64,000 bases of DNA, taken from contig JAPFDT010000006.1 of assembly GCA_026169815.1 (NCBI GenBank), positions 62,001-126,000 on the forward strand, written 5' to 3'. Origin of the DNA: Pseudogracilibacillus sp. (lineage in GTDB: Bacteria > Bacillota > Bacilli > Bacillales > Amphibacillaceae). This document shows positions 52,179 to 61,206 of this stretch, one piece after another (the stretch's first letter is position 1; each line of letters begins with the position of its first letter). A model generated the notes under the pieces. That model ran no database searches, was not told the DNA's origin, and saw only the letters and a list, made by a program, of their open reading frames with translations. Position numbers and translations under genes: made by a program.

Positions 52179-52289
52179 TTGAAAGAACAAGCTCGCTATT
52201 TGACAACTCCCCCTATCTATGAGATGATTACAAAGTTGAATCTTAAGGTAACATGTAAGTGAACTGGCATTCTGCAAACTGTTTTTGAA

Positions 52290-52553
52290 GATGCTTATTC
52301 ACACTGGCGCAGCTAAAGGGCTGCAACGACGTAAGAGCAGGTAGGGCTTACGTTAGTAAGTTAGAAAACACCCAGTGGAACATGGACCGCGGTAAAGTGA
52401 AATTTATGCCTTATATCTGAGGCAAGCAAAATGAATTAGTAGTAAATTTTGGAAATTTCCCACCTAAAGTGATTTTAGGGGAAAAATAAATATAAACTTA
52501 TGTGTTACTTTAACTATGAAGGGGTACTCTTAATTTAGGGTGCCCCTTTTCCA
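52290..52553 (+). ncRNA. Candidate structured RNA between the CPBP and cvfB genes
   Basis: The 402-bp gap has no convincing protein. On the plus strand it offers nested pairing: CACTGG (52302-52307) with CCAGTG (52372-52377) closing a three-way junction with two hairpins (GCAGC/GCTGC at 52309-52324; ACGTAAG/CTTACGT at 52329-52353). Then come a TGCCT/AGGCA hairpin (52407-52424), a TTTCCCACCTAAA-type hairpin (about 52456-52485) and a terminator-like hairpin AAGGGGTACTCT/AGGGTGCCCCTT with TTTT (52518-52553). I match it to no riboswitch class that I know. The limits are approximate. Confidence 0.4.
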
Positions 52554-52580
52554 ATATAATAAATGAAAGAAGGTCATGTG

Positions 52581-53423
52581 ATGATTGGAGAAATTCATGC
52601 ATTGCAGATTAAAGAAAAAGCGGATAAAGGCTTTGTTTTAACAAATGGAGAACAAGATATTTTATTGCCATACATACTAACAGATCAAGAATTAACGGTT
52701 GGCGAAGAAGTGAAAGTATTCGTTTACTTAGAAAAAAGTGGCCGCACTATCGCTTCGACTACATTACCTGATATGGTCGTTGGAAGTTTTGGTTGGGCGA
52801 AAGTAGTCGAAGTCGTGCCTCACTTAGGAGCGTTTGTTGATATCGGAACGTCTACAGATGTGTTAGTTTCGTACGAAGATTTGCCACCTGTTGAAGCAGT
52901 ATGGCCAAAGCAGGATGACGCATTGTATATCAAATTAAGTGTAGATCGAAAAGGCCGTTTACTTGGTGTTCCAGCGACAGAAAATGAATTGGAAGAAGTG
53001 TACAGTTTTTCACCTGATTTAGAATTAAATGATCGAGTAACAGGATATATTGTACAAACACACCGTGAAGGTTCTGTCATGATTACCGAAAATAACGAGC
53101 GTGCATTTATCCATCATACTGAGCGTGATGTTGAACCTCGTCTTGGACAAGCGGTAACAGCACGTATCATTGAAGTAAAAGAAGACGGAACATTAAATGC
53201 GTCACTACTTCCGTTAAAACACGAACGAATTAGCGATGACGCGGAGCAAATTTTAGCTTATCTAAAAGAAGCAGATGGTGTCATTCCTTTTAGCGATAAA
53301 AGTGATCCTGAAGCAATTCGAGATACTTTCCAAATGAGTAAATCTGCTTTCAAACGTGCACTTGGTCATTTGATGAAAGCTCGCTTAATTGAACAACGTG
53401 ATGGAAAAACATATTTAAAATAA
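52581..53423 (+). CDS. cvfB: S1-domain RNA-binding protein CvfB (YitL)
   Basis: A 280-aa cytosolic protein with three S1-like beta-barrels (GEIHALQIKEKADKGFVL; FGWAKVVEVVPHLGAFVDIG near residue 75; DRVTGYIVQTHREGSVMI near residue 150) and a C-terminal winged helix (DTFQMSKSAFKRALGHLMK). This is the CvfB architecture, an RNA-binding regulator of virulence and expression in staphylococci. ATG 52581 has GAAGGT upstream; ATG 52563 would have no site. A hairpin-rich leader lies before it. Confidence 0.9.
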   Translation: MIGEIHALQIKEKADKGFVLTNGEQDILLPYILTDQELTVGEEVKVFVYLEKSGRTIASTTLPDMVVGSFGWAKVVEVVPHLGAFVDIGTSTDVLVSYEDLPPVEAVWPKQDDALYIKLSVDRKGRLLGVPATENELEEVYSFSPDLELNDRVTGYIVQTHREGSVMITENNERAFIHHTERDVEPRLGQAVTARIIEVKEDGTLNASLLPLKHERISDDAEQILAYLKEADGVIPFSDKSDPEAIRDTFQMSKSAFKRALGHLMKARLIEQRDGKTYLK

Positions 53424-53427
53424 ATAT

Positions 53428-53466
53428 AAAAAAAGACTGCCCTCACTCAGTGGACAGTCTTTTTTT
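53428..53466. terminator. Bidirectional terminator after cvfB
   Basis: AAAAAGACTGCC and GGACAGTCTTTTT pair with one mismatch around CTCACTCAGT, with A and T runs on both sides, between convergent genes. Confidence 0.88.
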
Positions 53467-53472
53467 ATTCAA

Positions 53473-53760
53473 TTAAGCATGGTCAACTTGTCTATATGCA
53501 TCAAATACAGCTAGTACCATTAAGCTAATTGCAGCTGCAAACAGGCTAGCAATTCCTAATCCACCTAGACCTGTACCTAAGATCCAAACACGATCTATAA
53601 TTGTTGCAAATAAAAGTAAGATGAGTCCAGCTCCAAAGAATATGAATCCAGGAATGTATGTAACATAACTCTTCGCTGGTGTCGCTTTTAATAAAATAAA
53701 GCTTATAATTAATAAAGCTACTGTTAAAACAGCACCGATTGCTAATGTTGATTGTATCAT
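53473..53760 (-). CDS. YesK-like small membrane protein
   Basis: A 95-aa protein of three hydrophobic helices (about 5-22, 30-49, 58-82) with a short charged tail DAYRQVDHA. The GLGLGGLGIASL turn resembles the YesK family of small Bacillus membrane proteins. ATG 53760 (MIQSTLAIG) has GGGGTGAAG upstream; the longer frame from 53799 includes that site. No function is known. Confidence 0.7.
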   Translation of the reverse strand: MIQSTLAIGAVLTVALLIISFILLKATPAKSYVTYIPGFIFFGAGLILLLFATIIDRVWILGTGLGGLGIASLFAAAISLMVLAVFDAYRQVDHA

Positions 53761-53937
53761 TTCTTCACCCCACCTAACATATCGCATATTTTCATACATC
53801 TAGTTTACATTTTCGTAACAATATTGTCAATGAAACAGCTAAAGAACCCCTTTACAAAGCCTTTTATTATTTTACTGGATCAGTTTCATAATTCAAATCT
53901 AGTGCGTCAAACGCGAACCTTAAGTTAGGTAAACTAA

Positions 53938-54066
53938 TCGTTTTCTTTCACTACAGCCGACTGCTTTCCACGGGCATGGCCTCAACTCTTATTCCAACAC
54001 TAACGTGTTGTAACAAGGATTTTCGGACTCATGCTTTTCCCGTAGGAGTCAGCCGACTTTCGTTCA
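53938..54066 (-). repeat. Dispersed hairpin element, copy D
   Basis: On the minus strand it reads CTTGAACGAAAGTCGGCTG, then ACTCCTACGGG, ATGAGTCCGAAAATCC, an inner CAACAC/GTGTTG hairpin, AGGCCATGCCCGTGG and AGTCGGCTGTAGTGAAAG. It aligns end to end with copy C apart from the 35-base insert there. The outer arms AGTCGGCT/AGTCGGCT pair only if G-U pairs are allowed, which holds on this strand and not the other. It occupies most of the 53761-54158 gap. Confidence 0.75.
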
Positions 54067-54158
54067 AGAACACTTAGTCTTCATTTAAAACGCGAATAAT
54101 ATTCTTCATTTTTATTAACGTTCATGTTTCAATTATATTTTCCTAGTATAAAATTATT

Positions 54159-55058
54159 TTACTTATCTTCTACAAAATAATTTGTTAGTGCACCAAGTCC
54201 TTCTACTTCGACTGTTACTTCATCACCTGGCTGTAAGTACACTCTATCTCCCATTGGTCGACCTAAAATAACTCCTTCTGGTGTGCCTGTCATAATAAGA
54301 TCTCCTGGATATAATGTCATATGTGCTGAAATATATTCAATAATTTCTGCACAATCAAAAATCATATCTGCCGTATTGGAGTCTTGACGTACTTCACCAT
54401 TTAACGTCGTTGTAATGCGTAAATTATCTGGATTTTTCACTTCATCTTTTGTCACAATATACGGTCCTACTGGTGCAAAACCATCATTCGTTTTCCCAGT
54501 CATCCACTGTGGCACACGTTTTTGAATATCACGTGCTGATAAATCATTAGACGTACAATAGCCGAATACGTAATCTAACGCTTCTTCTTTCGTGACATGT
54601 TTAGCTGTCTCACCAATAACGATACCTAATTCTACTTCATGATCAAGTCGTTTTGTCGTTCGTGGTACTTGAATATTTTGTAAATGGCCTGTTAAAGCAT
54701 TATCAAATTTGTTGAACAATACAGGTACTTCTGGGTAAGCTGCTTTCGTTTCATCAGCGTGTTTACGATAGTTTAAGCCGACACAAATTATTTTTCGTGG
54801 ACGTGTAATCGCTGCTTCCCACGTTATCTCAGATTCTTTTAACAAATGATTGCCGTCAGTATTTTTTATTTCTTCTATATATTGATGTAAATTATCTAGC
54901 GCTTGTGCGCCTTCTTCAATAAGTGTTTCCACACTTGTTGCAATGCCCTTTTTAGGATGTGTTTGCAAGGCTGAAACAACATCAATGATACCTTGGTCTA
55001 CTTTTACTCCTAAATGTTTGTTGCCATCTCGATTTAATGTTAATAACTTCACTGTCAT
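54159..55058 (-). CDS. Fumarylacetoacetate hydrolase family protein
   Basis: A 299-aa cytosolic enzyme. The FAH fold is clear from residue 90: ICVGLNYRKHADET, the metal-binding acidic triad in LDHEVELGIVIGE and SNDLSARDIQKR, GKTNDGFAPVGPYIVTKDE and LIMTGTPEGVILGR. An N-terminal domain of about 85 residues precedes. Members hydrolyse acylpyruvates, decarboxylate oxaloacetate or act on hydroxymuconates with Mg2+. Nothing adjoining gives the pathway. ATG with GGAGGC upstream. Confidence 0.9.
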   Translation of the reverse strand: MTVKLLTLNRDGNKHLGVKVDQGIIDVVSALQTHPKKGIATSVETLIEEGAQALDNLHQYIEEIKNTDGNHLLKESEITWEAAITRPRKIICVGLNYRKHADETKAAYPEVPVLFNKFDNALTGHLQNIQVPRTTKRLDHEVELGIVIGETAKHVTKEEALDYVFGYCTSNDLSARDIQKRVPQWMTGKTNDGFAPVGPYIVTKDEVKNPDNLRITTTLNGEVRQDSNTADMIFDCAEIIEYISAHMTLYPGDLIMTGTPEGVILGRPMGDRVYLQPGDEVTVEVEGLGALTNYFVEDK

Positions 55059-55286
55059 GCCTCCTTAAATTCACTCTCTTTTGTACTAGTTTAACAGTTA
55101 TCAGAATATATTGCATGAATGACTTTAACTTGTTCACACTAAAAATTCGCTCTTTGAAAATGTTTCCTAAAGGAAAAATTGTTTGCATACCCTTTTGATG
55201 TTGCCCAATGCTCATAACGTTGCTATAGACCCACACGACTTGTACCTGTTATGCTATAAATAGACTTATAAAGGGGTTGACCTGAT

Positions 55287-56174
55287 TTGAAAGATAGTAC
55301 ACGTCCAATCATTGTTGCAACATGGGTTGGCATTATTATTAATACACTTTTAGCAATCGTTAAAGCAATCGGAGGTATTCTGTCAGGAAGTCGTGCGCTC
55401 ATTGCTGATGCGCTCCATTCAACAACAGATATTATTGGCTCTGTTGTCATATTATTCGCTGTAAAAATTGCTAATAAACCACCTGATGAAGAGCATCCGT
55501 ATGGGCACGGAAAAGCAGAAAACATTGCATCCATCATTGTTGCCCTCTTACTTATAGTCGTTGGTATCGAAATTAGTATCTCATCGATCAAAGTTTTTTT
55601 CGGTGATATTCCACAAGCTCCTGGGCAAATTGCAATATATATTTTAATCGGTGCTATTGTAGTAAAGGAGTTGCTTTTTTACTACAAATTAGTTTTAGGT
55701 AAAAAATACAATAGTACTGCTTTAATTAGTGAAGCATGGCATCACCGTTCAGATTCACTCTCTTCACTTGCAGCTCTAATCGGAGTCGGCTTAGCAATGA
55801 TTGGCGAACATTTCCAAATTGCTGGACTCATTTACGGAGATGCGATTGCGGGAATTATCGTATCTGTCATCGTTATTAAAGTTGGCTATGACTTAGCAAA
55901 AGATTCAGCAAATGTCGTTTTAGAACAAGTGTTAGATCAAGATGCCATTCAAAAGTACATAGAAACAGTACATCGCGTTGATGGTGTCATTGAAATAAAC
56001 GAATTGCTCGCACGGACTCACGGAAGATATATTATTATCGATATTAAATTAAGTGTCGATCCAAATATCTCCGTAAAAGCAGGACATGATATTGCGCATT
56101 TAACGAAATCCTCCTTAATTGAACAACATACAGAAGTTGAAGATGTACTCGTTCACATCAATCCTCATTTTTAA
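55287..56174 (+). CDS. Cation diffusion facilitator family metal exporter
   Basis: A 295-aa protein with six membrane helices and a cytoplasmic C-terminal ferredoxin-like domain. Metal ligands are visible: SRALIADALHSTTDIIGS (Asp/His in helix 2), EEHPYGHGKAENI loop and SEAWHHRSDSLSS in helix 5. The family expels Zn2+, Fe2+, Mn2+ or Co2+ by proton antiport. TTG 55287; the GGGGT site is rather far upstream (about 11 nt). Adjacent to the Mn-type importer operon, so Mn2+ export is conceivable but not shown. Confidence 0.9.
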   Translation: MKDSTRPIIVATWVGIIINTLLAIVKAIGGILSGSRALIADALHSTTDIIGSVVILFAVKIANKPPDEEHPYGHGKAENIASIIVALLLIVVGIEISISSIKVFFGDIPQAPGQIAIYILIGAIVVKELLFYYKLVLGKKYNSTALISEAWHHRSDSLSSLAALIGVGLAMIGEHFQIAGLIYGDAIAGIIVSVIVIKVGYDLAKDSANVVLEQVLDQDAIQKYIETVHRVDGVIEINELLARTHGRYIIIDIKLSVDPNISVKAGHDIAHLTKSSLIEQHTEVEDVLVHINPHF

Positions 56175-56190
56175 AATGGGGATTTTTTTA
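56160..56190 (+). terminator. Terminator overlapping the CDF stop codon
   Basis: AATCCTCATTTT and AAAATGGGGATT pair with one G-T across the TAA stop region and run into TTTTTTT; the 5' arm encodes the last residues NPHF. Confidence 0.85.
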
Positions 56191-56367
56191 TGCTAAATAA
56201 ACACAATAAATCATTCTCCACATAAACTATTGTTGCATTTTTAAACAGACAAATTTTATCTCTACATTAATCTCTTTAACTAAAATATTTCTTTCGCATA
56301 TACTTTTAAAAAATAGTTAATAAATCTATTTACATTTTTCTAATAATAAGTTATGGTTGTATTATCA

Positions 56368-56390
56368 AATGTTGCCCGAGGGAAAAACTT
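56368..56390 (+). promoter_or_regulatory. MntR-like operator
   Basis: AAATGTTGCCCGAGGGAAAA is close to the B. subtilis MntR box style, with near-palindromic TTGCCC-GAGGGAA. A weaker relative (TTAAGTTAAGGCGAA) follows at about 56390-56404. Position before the ABC importer suggests repression by Mn2+-loaded MntR. Confidence 0.6.
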
Positions 56391-56443
56391 TAAGTTAAGG
56401 CGAAGTTATATATAATTATAAACATTTATGAGAAGGTGAAAGA

Positions 56444-57190
56444 ATGCGTAAGACAATCGAGGTTAGTCATCTCAATGTTTCCTATTTTGGAAACAAGGCA
56501 CTGAAAGATGTGTCATTTTCATTTCAGACTGGAAATTTAATTGGTATTATCGGACCGAATGGTGCAGGGAAATCAACATTAATTAAAGCGATGTTACACC
56601 TTATCCCTACTGATAGTGGAAATGTATCGATTAACGATCAACCGATTAAAAATATCCGCCGTAATATCGCTTACGTGCCACAACGCAGCGATATTGATTG
56701 GGATTTTCCAATCGTTGTAAAAGATACAGTACTGCTCGGAACATTCCCAAATATCAAACTATTCCGTCGCCCATCGAAAGCAGATAAAGAATGGGCAGCA
56801 CATTGTTTAGAAAAAGTTGGTATGCAAGATTATGCGACAAGACAAATCGGTGAACTATCTGGTGGTCAGCAACAACGTGTTTTTCTAGCTCGTGCATTAG
56901 CACAAAAGGCAGATTTTTTCTTTTTAGATGAACCTTTTGTCGGTATCGATGTTGCTAGTGAGGAAATGATCATTGATATTTTAAGAGATTTACGTGATGA
57001 AGGTAAAACCGTTATGGTCGTACACCATGATTTATCAAAAGTAGAAGCTTATTTTGATGAACTTATTTTATTAAATAAAGAAGTTATTGAATCAGGTCCA
57101 GTACAAGAAGTCGTTCGACCTGATATTATGTCAAAAGCATATAGTATGGATTTTAATATGCTACAACAGATGGGAGCGCACAATGTATGA
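56444..57190 (+). CDS. mntB: Manganese-type ABC importer, ATP-binding protein
   Basis: A 248-aa ATPase. Walker A GPNGAGKSTLIK, signature LSGGQQQRVFLARALAQKA, Walker B FFFLDEPFVGID and switch MVVHHDLSKV are intact. The sequence AYVPQRSDIDWDFPIVVKD is characteristic of MntB/ZnuC-type ATPases. ATG with AGAAGGTG upstream; the stop overlaps the permease start by 4 bp. First gene of mntBCA. Confidence 0.93.
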   Translation: MRKTIEVSHLNVSYFGNKALKDVSFSFQTGNLIGIIGPNGAGKSTLIKAMLHLIPTDSGNVSINDQPIKNIRRNIAYVPQRSDIDWDFPIVVKDTVLLGTFPNIKLFRRPSKADKEWAAHCLEKVGMQDYATRQIGELSGGQQQRVFLARALAQKADFFFLDEPFVGIDVASEEMIIDILRDLRDEGKTVMVVHHDLSKVEAYFDELILLNKEVIESGPVQEVVRPDIMSKAYSMDFNMLQQMGAHNV

Positions 57191-58044
57191 TGAGCTTTAT
57201 CGCTGATTTACAGCAGTATCAATTTTTACAAAATGCGCTTATCACGTCTATCATGGTTGGTATCATTTGTGGTGTAATCGGTTCGTTCATCATTATGCGT
57301 GGTATGGCATTAATGGGAGATGCGATTTCTCACGCTGTCTTACCAGGCGTTGCTATTTCTTATATGCTTGGCATCAATTATTTTTACGGTGCGGTATTCT
57401 TTGGAATTGTGACAGCTGTTGGAATAGGTGTCGTCAGTCAAAATAGCCGCATTAAAAGTGACTCTGCTATCGGTATTGTATTTTCTGCTTTCTTCGCGCT
57501 TGGTGTTATTTTAATATCTAAAGCGCAGACAGCAACAGATTTAACACAAATTTTATTCGGTAGTGTGTTATCAGTAAGACCATCGGATATGATCATGACT
57601 TTAATTATAAGCGTTATCGTTTTACTCGTCGTATTTTTATTTTACAAAGAATTATTAATTAGTACATTTGACGCTACAATGGCTGCCGCATATGGCTTAC
57701 CGACGAAATGGATTCATTATGGAATTATGGTGTTATTAACGTTAACGACAGTTGCATCACTGCAAACTGTTGGTGTTATTTTAGTCGTAGCTATGCTCAT
57801 TACACCGGCATCTACTGCATATTTATTAACGAATAAATTTTCTATGATGATTACGTTAGCTGCTTTTTTCGGAGCACTATCATCTGTAATAGGATTGTAT
57901 ATTAGTTCAGAATACAATTTAGAATCAGGTGCAGTAATCGTTTTAGTCGCAACCATTTTGTTTTTATTAGCTTTTATTTTTTCACCAAAACATGGCGTAT
58001 TATGGCGTTCATTACGTACGAAAAAATCAAAAGCATCTATATAA
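57187..58044 (+). CDS. mntC: Manganese-type ABC importer, permease
   Basis: A 285-aa permease with eight to nine membrane helices of the ABC-3 family. IIMRGMALMGDAISHAVLPGV near residue 38 and the helix GVILVVAMLITPASTAYLL near residue 195 are family hallmarks. Translationally coupled to mntB (ATGA overlap). Followed after 27 bp by the binding protein. Confidence 0.93.
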   Translation: MMSFIADLQQYQFLQNALITSIMVGIICGVIGSFIIMRGMALMGDAISHAVLPGVAISYMLGINYFYGAVFFGIVTAVGIGVVSQNSRIKSDSAIGIVFSAFFALGVILISKAQTATDLTQILFGSVLSVRPSDMIMTLIISVIVLLVVFLFYKELLISTFDATMAAAYGLPTKWIHYGIMVLLTLTTVASLQTVGVILVVAMLITPASTAYLLTNKFSMMITLAAFFGALSSVIGLYISSEYNLESGAVIVLVATILFLLAFIFSPKHGVLWRSLRTKKSKASI

Positions 58045-58071
58045 ATAAATTTAAAGGAGAGAGAAAGTTTT

Positions 58072-59034
58072 ATGAGAAACAAGTTATCACTATTTTTTAT
58101 CGCAGTACTGTCTATTATCGTTCTAGCTGCATGTGGCAGCGACGATGACAACCAAGGGGCAACAGAAGATACACAAGATGAAGGAAATTCAGAAAAAATT
58201 CAAGCTGTAACATCTTTTACAATTATTGAAGATATGGTGAAGGAAATCGGTGGTGACTTAGTCGATGTATATAACTTAGTCCCAACAGGAACAGATCCAC
58301 ATGAATATGAACCACTTCCTGACGATACGAAAGCAGCAACGGATGCCGATGTTTTATTTTATAATGGCTTAAACTTAGAAGGTGGCGACGAAGGTTGGTT
58401 CGCTAAAATGATGGATGCTGTTAACCAAGATTGGGAAGTAGCGTATCAATTAGCAGAAAATGTGGAGCCAATGTACATTACGTCTGAAGATGGAAAAGAA
58501 GAAGAAATTAATCCACACGCTTTCTTAGACCCTGTAGTTGGGATTGAAATGGCTGAAAAAGCACGTGACGCTCTAATTGAAATCGACCCAGACAATGAAG
58601 CAACATATGAAGAAAATGCTGAGGAATATTTAGAAAAATTAATTGACCTTGATGAACAGTATAAAACACGTATTGATGAGATTCCTGAAGAGAATCGTGT
58701 CCTTATAACGAGTGAACGAGCGTATCAATATTTAGCTGATCGTTATGGTTTAGAAGAAGGCTATATTTGGGCAATTGATACAGAAGAGAATGGTTCACCT
58801 GAACAGATTAAAGAATTATTAGCCTTTTTAGAAGAAACACCTGCACCTGTGTTGTTTGTTGAAACAAACGTTGATACAAGACCAATGGAGACTATTTCGA
58901 AAGAATCCGGCATTGAAATATTTGGAGAAATTTTCTCAGATGAAATTGGAGAACCTGGTGAAGAAGGCGATACGTATGTGAAATATTTACAATTCAACAT
59001 CGACGTTATCCATGATGGTTTAAAAGAAGAATAA
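58072..59034 (+). CDS. mntA: Manganese-type ABC importer, substrate-binding lipoprotein
   Basis: A 320-aa lipoprotein with signal peptide and lipobox LAAC (Cys21). Cluster A-I metal ligands are visible: His in GTDPHEYEP near residue 78, His in NPHAFLDP near residue 145, Glu in TSERAYQYLADRYG near residue 210 and Asp in FVETNVDTRPM near residue 285. The loop before the second His is acidic and lacks the His-rich stretch of zinc binders, which favours Mn2+. ATG with AAAGGAGAG upstream. Confidence 0.92.
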   Translation: MRNKLSLFFIAVLSIIVLAACGSDDDNQGATEDTQDEGNSEKIQAVTSFTIIEDMVKEIGGDLVDVYNLVPTGTDPHEYEPLPDDTKAATDADVLFYNGLNLEGGDEGWFAKMMDAVNQDWEVAYQLAENVEPMYITSEDGKEEEINPHAFLDPVVGIEMAEKARDALIEIDPDNEATYEENAEEYLEKLIDLDEQYKTRIDEIPEENRVLITSERAYQYLADRYGLEEGYIWAIDTEENGSPEQIKELLAFLEETPAPVLFVETNVDTRPMETISKESGIEIFGEIFSDEIGEPGEEGDTYVKYLQFNIDVIHDGLKEE

Positions 59035-59049
59035 TTATTTGAATAAAAT

Positions 59050-59167
59050 ACTGAGACATCACTACAATCATGACAACAATAAGTAATCGCTCCTTAATGA
59101 ATTTCTTCTATATAACGATTACGAATCATTTGTCTGCTAACGTAGAACGATGTCTCAGTTTTTTTAT
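59050..59167 (+). terminator. Long branched hairpin terminator after mntA
   Basis: Outer stem ACTGAGACATC (59050-59060) with GATGTCTCAGT, followed by TTTTTTT. Inside, GTAATCG/CGATTAC and TGACA/TTGTC can pair, giving a 118-nt folded element. Much larger than the other terminators in the window. Confidence 0.75.
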
Positions 59168-59269
59168 GATTAGTTGAGTACTATTCTAATAGAATTCGAG
59201 TATTTCCACTAAAAATTCAGTGAATAAAGCAATTAAATATTTTTCATAATTAAACATATTTTACACATG

Positions 59270-59313
59270 AAAAAGTCGTGTTCGTGATAAAATTATCATG
59301 AACACGACTTTTA
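59270..59313 (-). terminator. Terminator of ilvD
   Basis: AAAAGTCGTGTTCGTGAT and ATCATGAACACGACTTTT form a long stem with one mismatch and a short AT loop; the minus strand continues TTTTTCATG. Confidence 0.88.
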
Positions 59314-59321
59314 TATTCAAC

Positions 59322-60998
59322 TTAAAAATTATCTGTTACAGCACCTAGTGACGAACACGATACGTTATGTGCATATTTTCCAAGCACTCCGCGTTTGTGA
59401 AGTTCTGGTGCTTCCCAACCTTCACGACGTTTTGCTAGCTCTTCTTCTGAAACCGCCATCGAAATTTCTTGTTTATCAGAATCAATTGTGACCATATCGC
59501 CTTCTTGTAATAAAGCGATTGGTCCACCAACTTGTGCTTCTGGTGCAATGTGACCAACAACAAGTCCGTGCGTTCCACCTGAGAAACGTCCATCTGTTAA
59601 TAATGCTACTTTTTCTCCTAATCCTTTACCTACGAGCATTGAAGAAATAGACAACATTTCCGGCATTCCTGGTCCACCTTTAGGTCCAACATGACGAATC
59701 ACAAGTACGTCCCCTGCTTTAATTTCATCTGCTAAAACCGCTTCTGTTGCTTCCGCTTCTGTGTTATATACACGAGCTGGCCCTTCATGATGACTTACTT
59801 TCACTCCAGATACTTTCGCAACTGCCCCACTTGGTGCTAAGTTTCCTTTTAATACAATTAATGGTCCATCTTTACGTTTCGGCTGATCTAACGGTAAAAT
59901 AACGTCTTGCCCTTCTTCTAAATGATCCACTTCTGCTAAGTTTTCTGCTAATGTTTTTCCTGTAACAGTCAAACAGTCCCCGTGTAGGTAACCTTCTTCT
60001 AAAAGCATCTTCATAACTGCTTCTACTCCACCAACGTTGTATAGATCTTCCATAACATATTTTCCACTTGGCTTTAAGTCAGCTAAATGTGGCACACGTG
60101 CTTGAATTTCGTTAAAGTCATCCATCGTTAAATCCACACCAATTGTATGCGCCATTGATAATAAGTGTAAAATCGCATTCGTTGATCCACCTAGTACCAT
60201 AACAACCGTAATCGCATTTTCAAACGCTTCACGTGTCATAATATCTTTTGGATATATTCCTTTTTCTAATAAGTTATAGACAGCTCGTCCTGCCGCATCA
60301 CACTCTTCCATTTTCGCTTTTGATGTAGCTGGTTTTGAAGCATTTCCTGGTAAGCTCATTCCAAGTGCCTCTACTGCAGATGCCATCGTATTCGCTGTGT
60401 ACATTCCACCACATGAACCCGCGCCTGGACATGCACTACACTCAATACGTTTTAACTCTTCATCTGTAATGTCACCATTATTATGTTTTCCGACCCCTTC
60501 AAAAATCGAAACGAGATCAATATTTTCACCATCTAAATTACCTGGACGAATTGTTCCACCATAAACGAAAACTGCTGGAACATCAGAACGACTGATGGCA
60601 ATTAAACAGCCTGGAATATTTTTGTCACAACCACCAATTGTCACTACTGCATCAAGACTTTCTGCACCAACTACTGTTTCAATAGAATCAGCAATAACAT
60701 CTCGACTTGGTAATGAATAACGCATTCCATCTGTTCCCATCGAAATACCGTCAGAAACAGTTATAGTATTAAAAATCATCGGCGCGCCGCCAGCCTCACG
60801 TGCTCCACTTTTAGCACTTTCAGCTAAATCTTTAATATGTATATTACACGGTGTTACCTCACTCCACGTACTAGCGATTCCGACCATCGGTTTCTTGAAA
60901 TCTTCATCCGTAAAACCAACTGCACGTAGCATCCCACGGTTCGGAGCTTTTGTAACTCCATCAAATATTTTACTGTTAATTCTTAAATCTTTCGTCAT
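59322..60998 (-). CDS. ilvD: Dihydroxy-acid dehydratase
   Basis: A 558-aa Fe-S enzyme that turns dihydroxy-isovalerate or dihydroxy-methylvalerate into the keto acids of valine and isoleucine. Cluster ligands are in [11 protein letters not shown] and [18 protein letters not shown]; the Mg-binding [19 protein letters not shown] and C-terminal [22 protein letters not shown] are intact. ATG 60998 with AAGGTGG upstream. It stands apart from other ilv/leu genes except ilvE, which lies divergently beyond one intervening gene. Confidence 0.97.
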   Translation of the reverse strand: MTKDLRINSKIFDGVTKAPNRGMLRAVGFTDEDFKKPMVGIASTWSEVTPCNIHIKDLAESAKSGAREAGGAPMIFNTITVSDGISMGTDGMRYSLPSRDVIADSIETVVGAESLDAVVTIGGCDKNIPGCLIAISRSDVPAVFVYGGTIRPGNLDGENIDLVSIFEGVGKHNNGDITDEELKRIECSACPGAGSCGGMYTANTMASAVEALGMSLPGNASKPATSKAKMEECDAAGRAVYNLLEKGIYPKDIMTREAFENAITVVMVLGGSTNAILHLLSMAHTIGVDLTMDDFNEIQARVPHLADLKPSGKYVMEDLYNVGGVEAVMKMLLEEGYLHGDCLTVTGKTLAENLAEVDHLEEGQDVILPLDQPKRKDGPLIVLKGNLAPSGAVAKVSGVKVSHHEGPARVYNTEAEATEAVLADEIKAGDVLVIRHVGPKGGPGMPEMLSISSMLVGKGLGEKVALLTDGRFSGGTHGLVVGHIAPEAQVGGPIALLQEGDMVTIDSDKQEISMAVSEEELAKRREGWEAPELHKRGVLGKYAHNVSCSSLGAVTDNF

Positions 60999-61159
60999 TT
61001 CTCTGCCACCTTCCTATTTTTTAATTATATTGTTATTTTTTTAAAAGTTCAAACAATTCCTTGTTACAAGGTATAACAAATTATGTTTCTATTATACTAG
61101 TAATGTCATAGCTTGCAAGGGGGCAAACAAATAATAGTTAAAATAGTTTAAACAAATGA

Positions 61160-61198
61160 AAAAGTGCCTATCCTCAATTTAACGAGTACAGACACTTT
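61160..61198 (-). terminator. Weak hairpin after the acyl-CoA dehydrogenase family gene
   Basis: AAAGTGCCTA and AGACACTTT-like arms pair imperfectly with inner CTC/GAG; on the minus strand TTTTTC follows. Confidence 0.5.
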
Positions 61199-61206
61199 CT
61201 TCCGCT

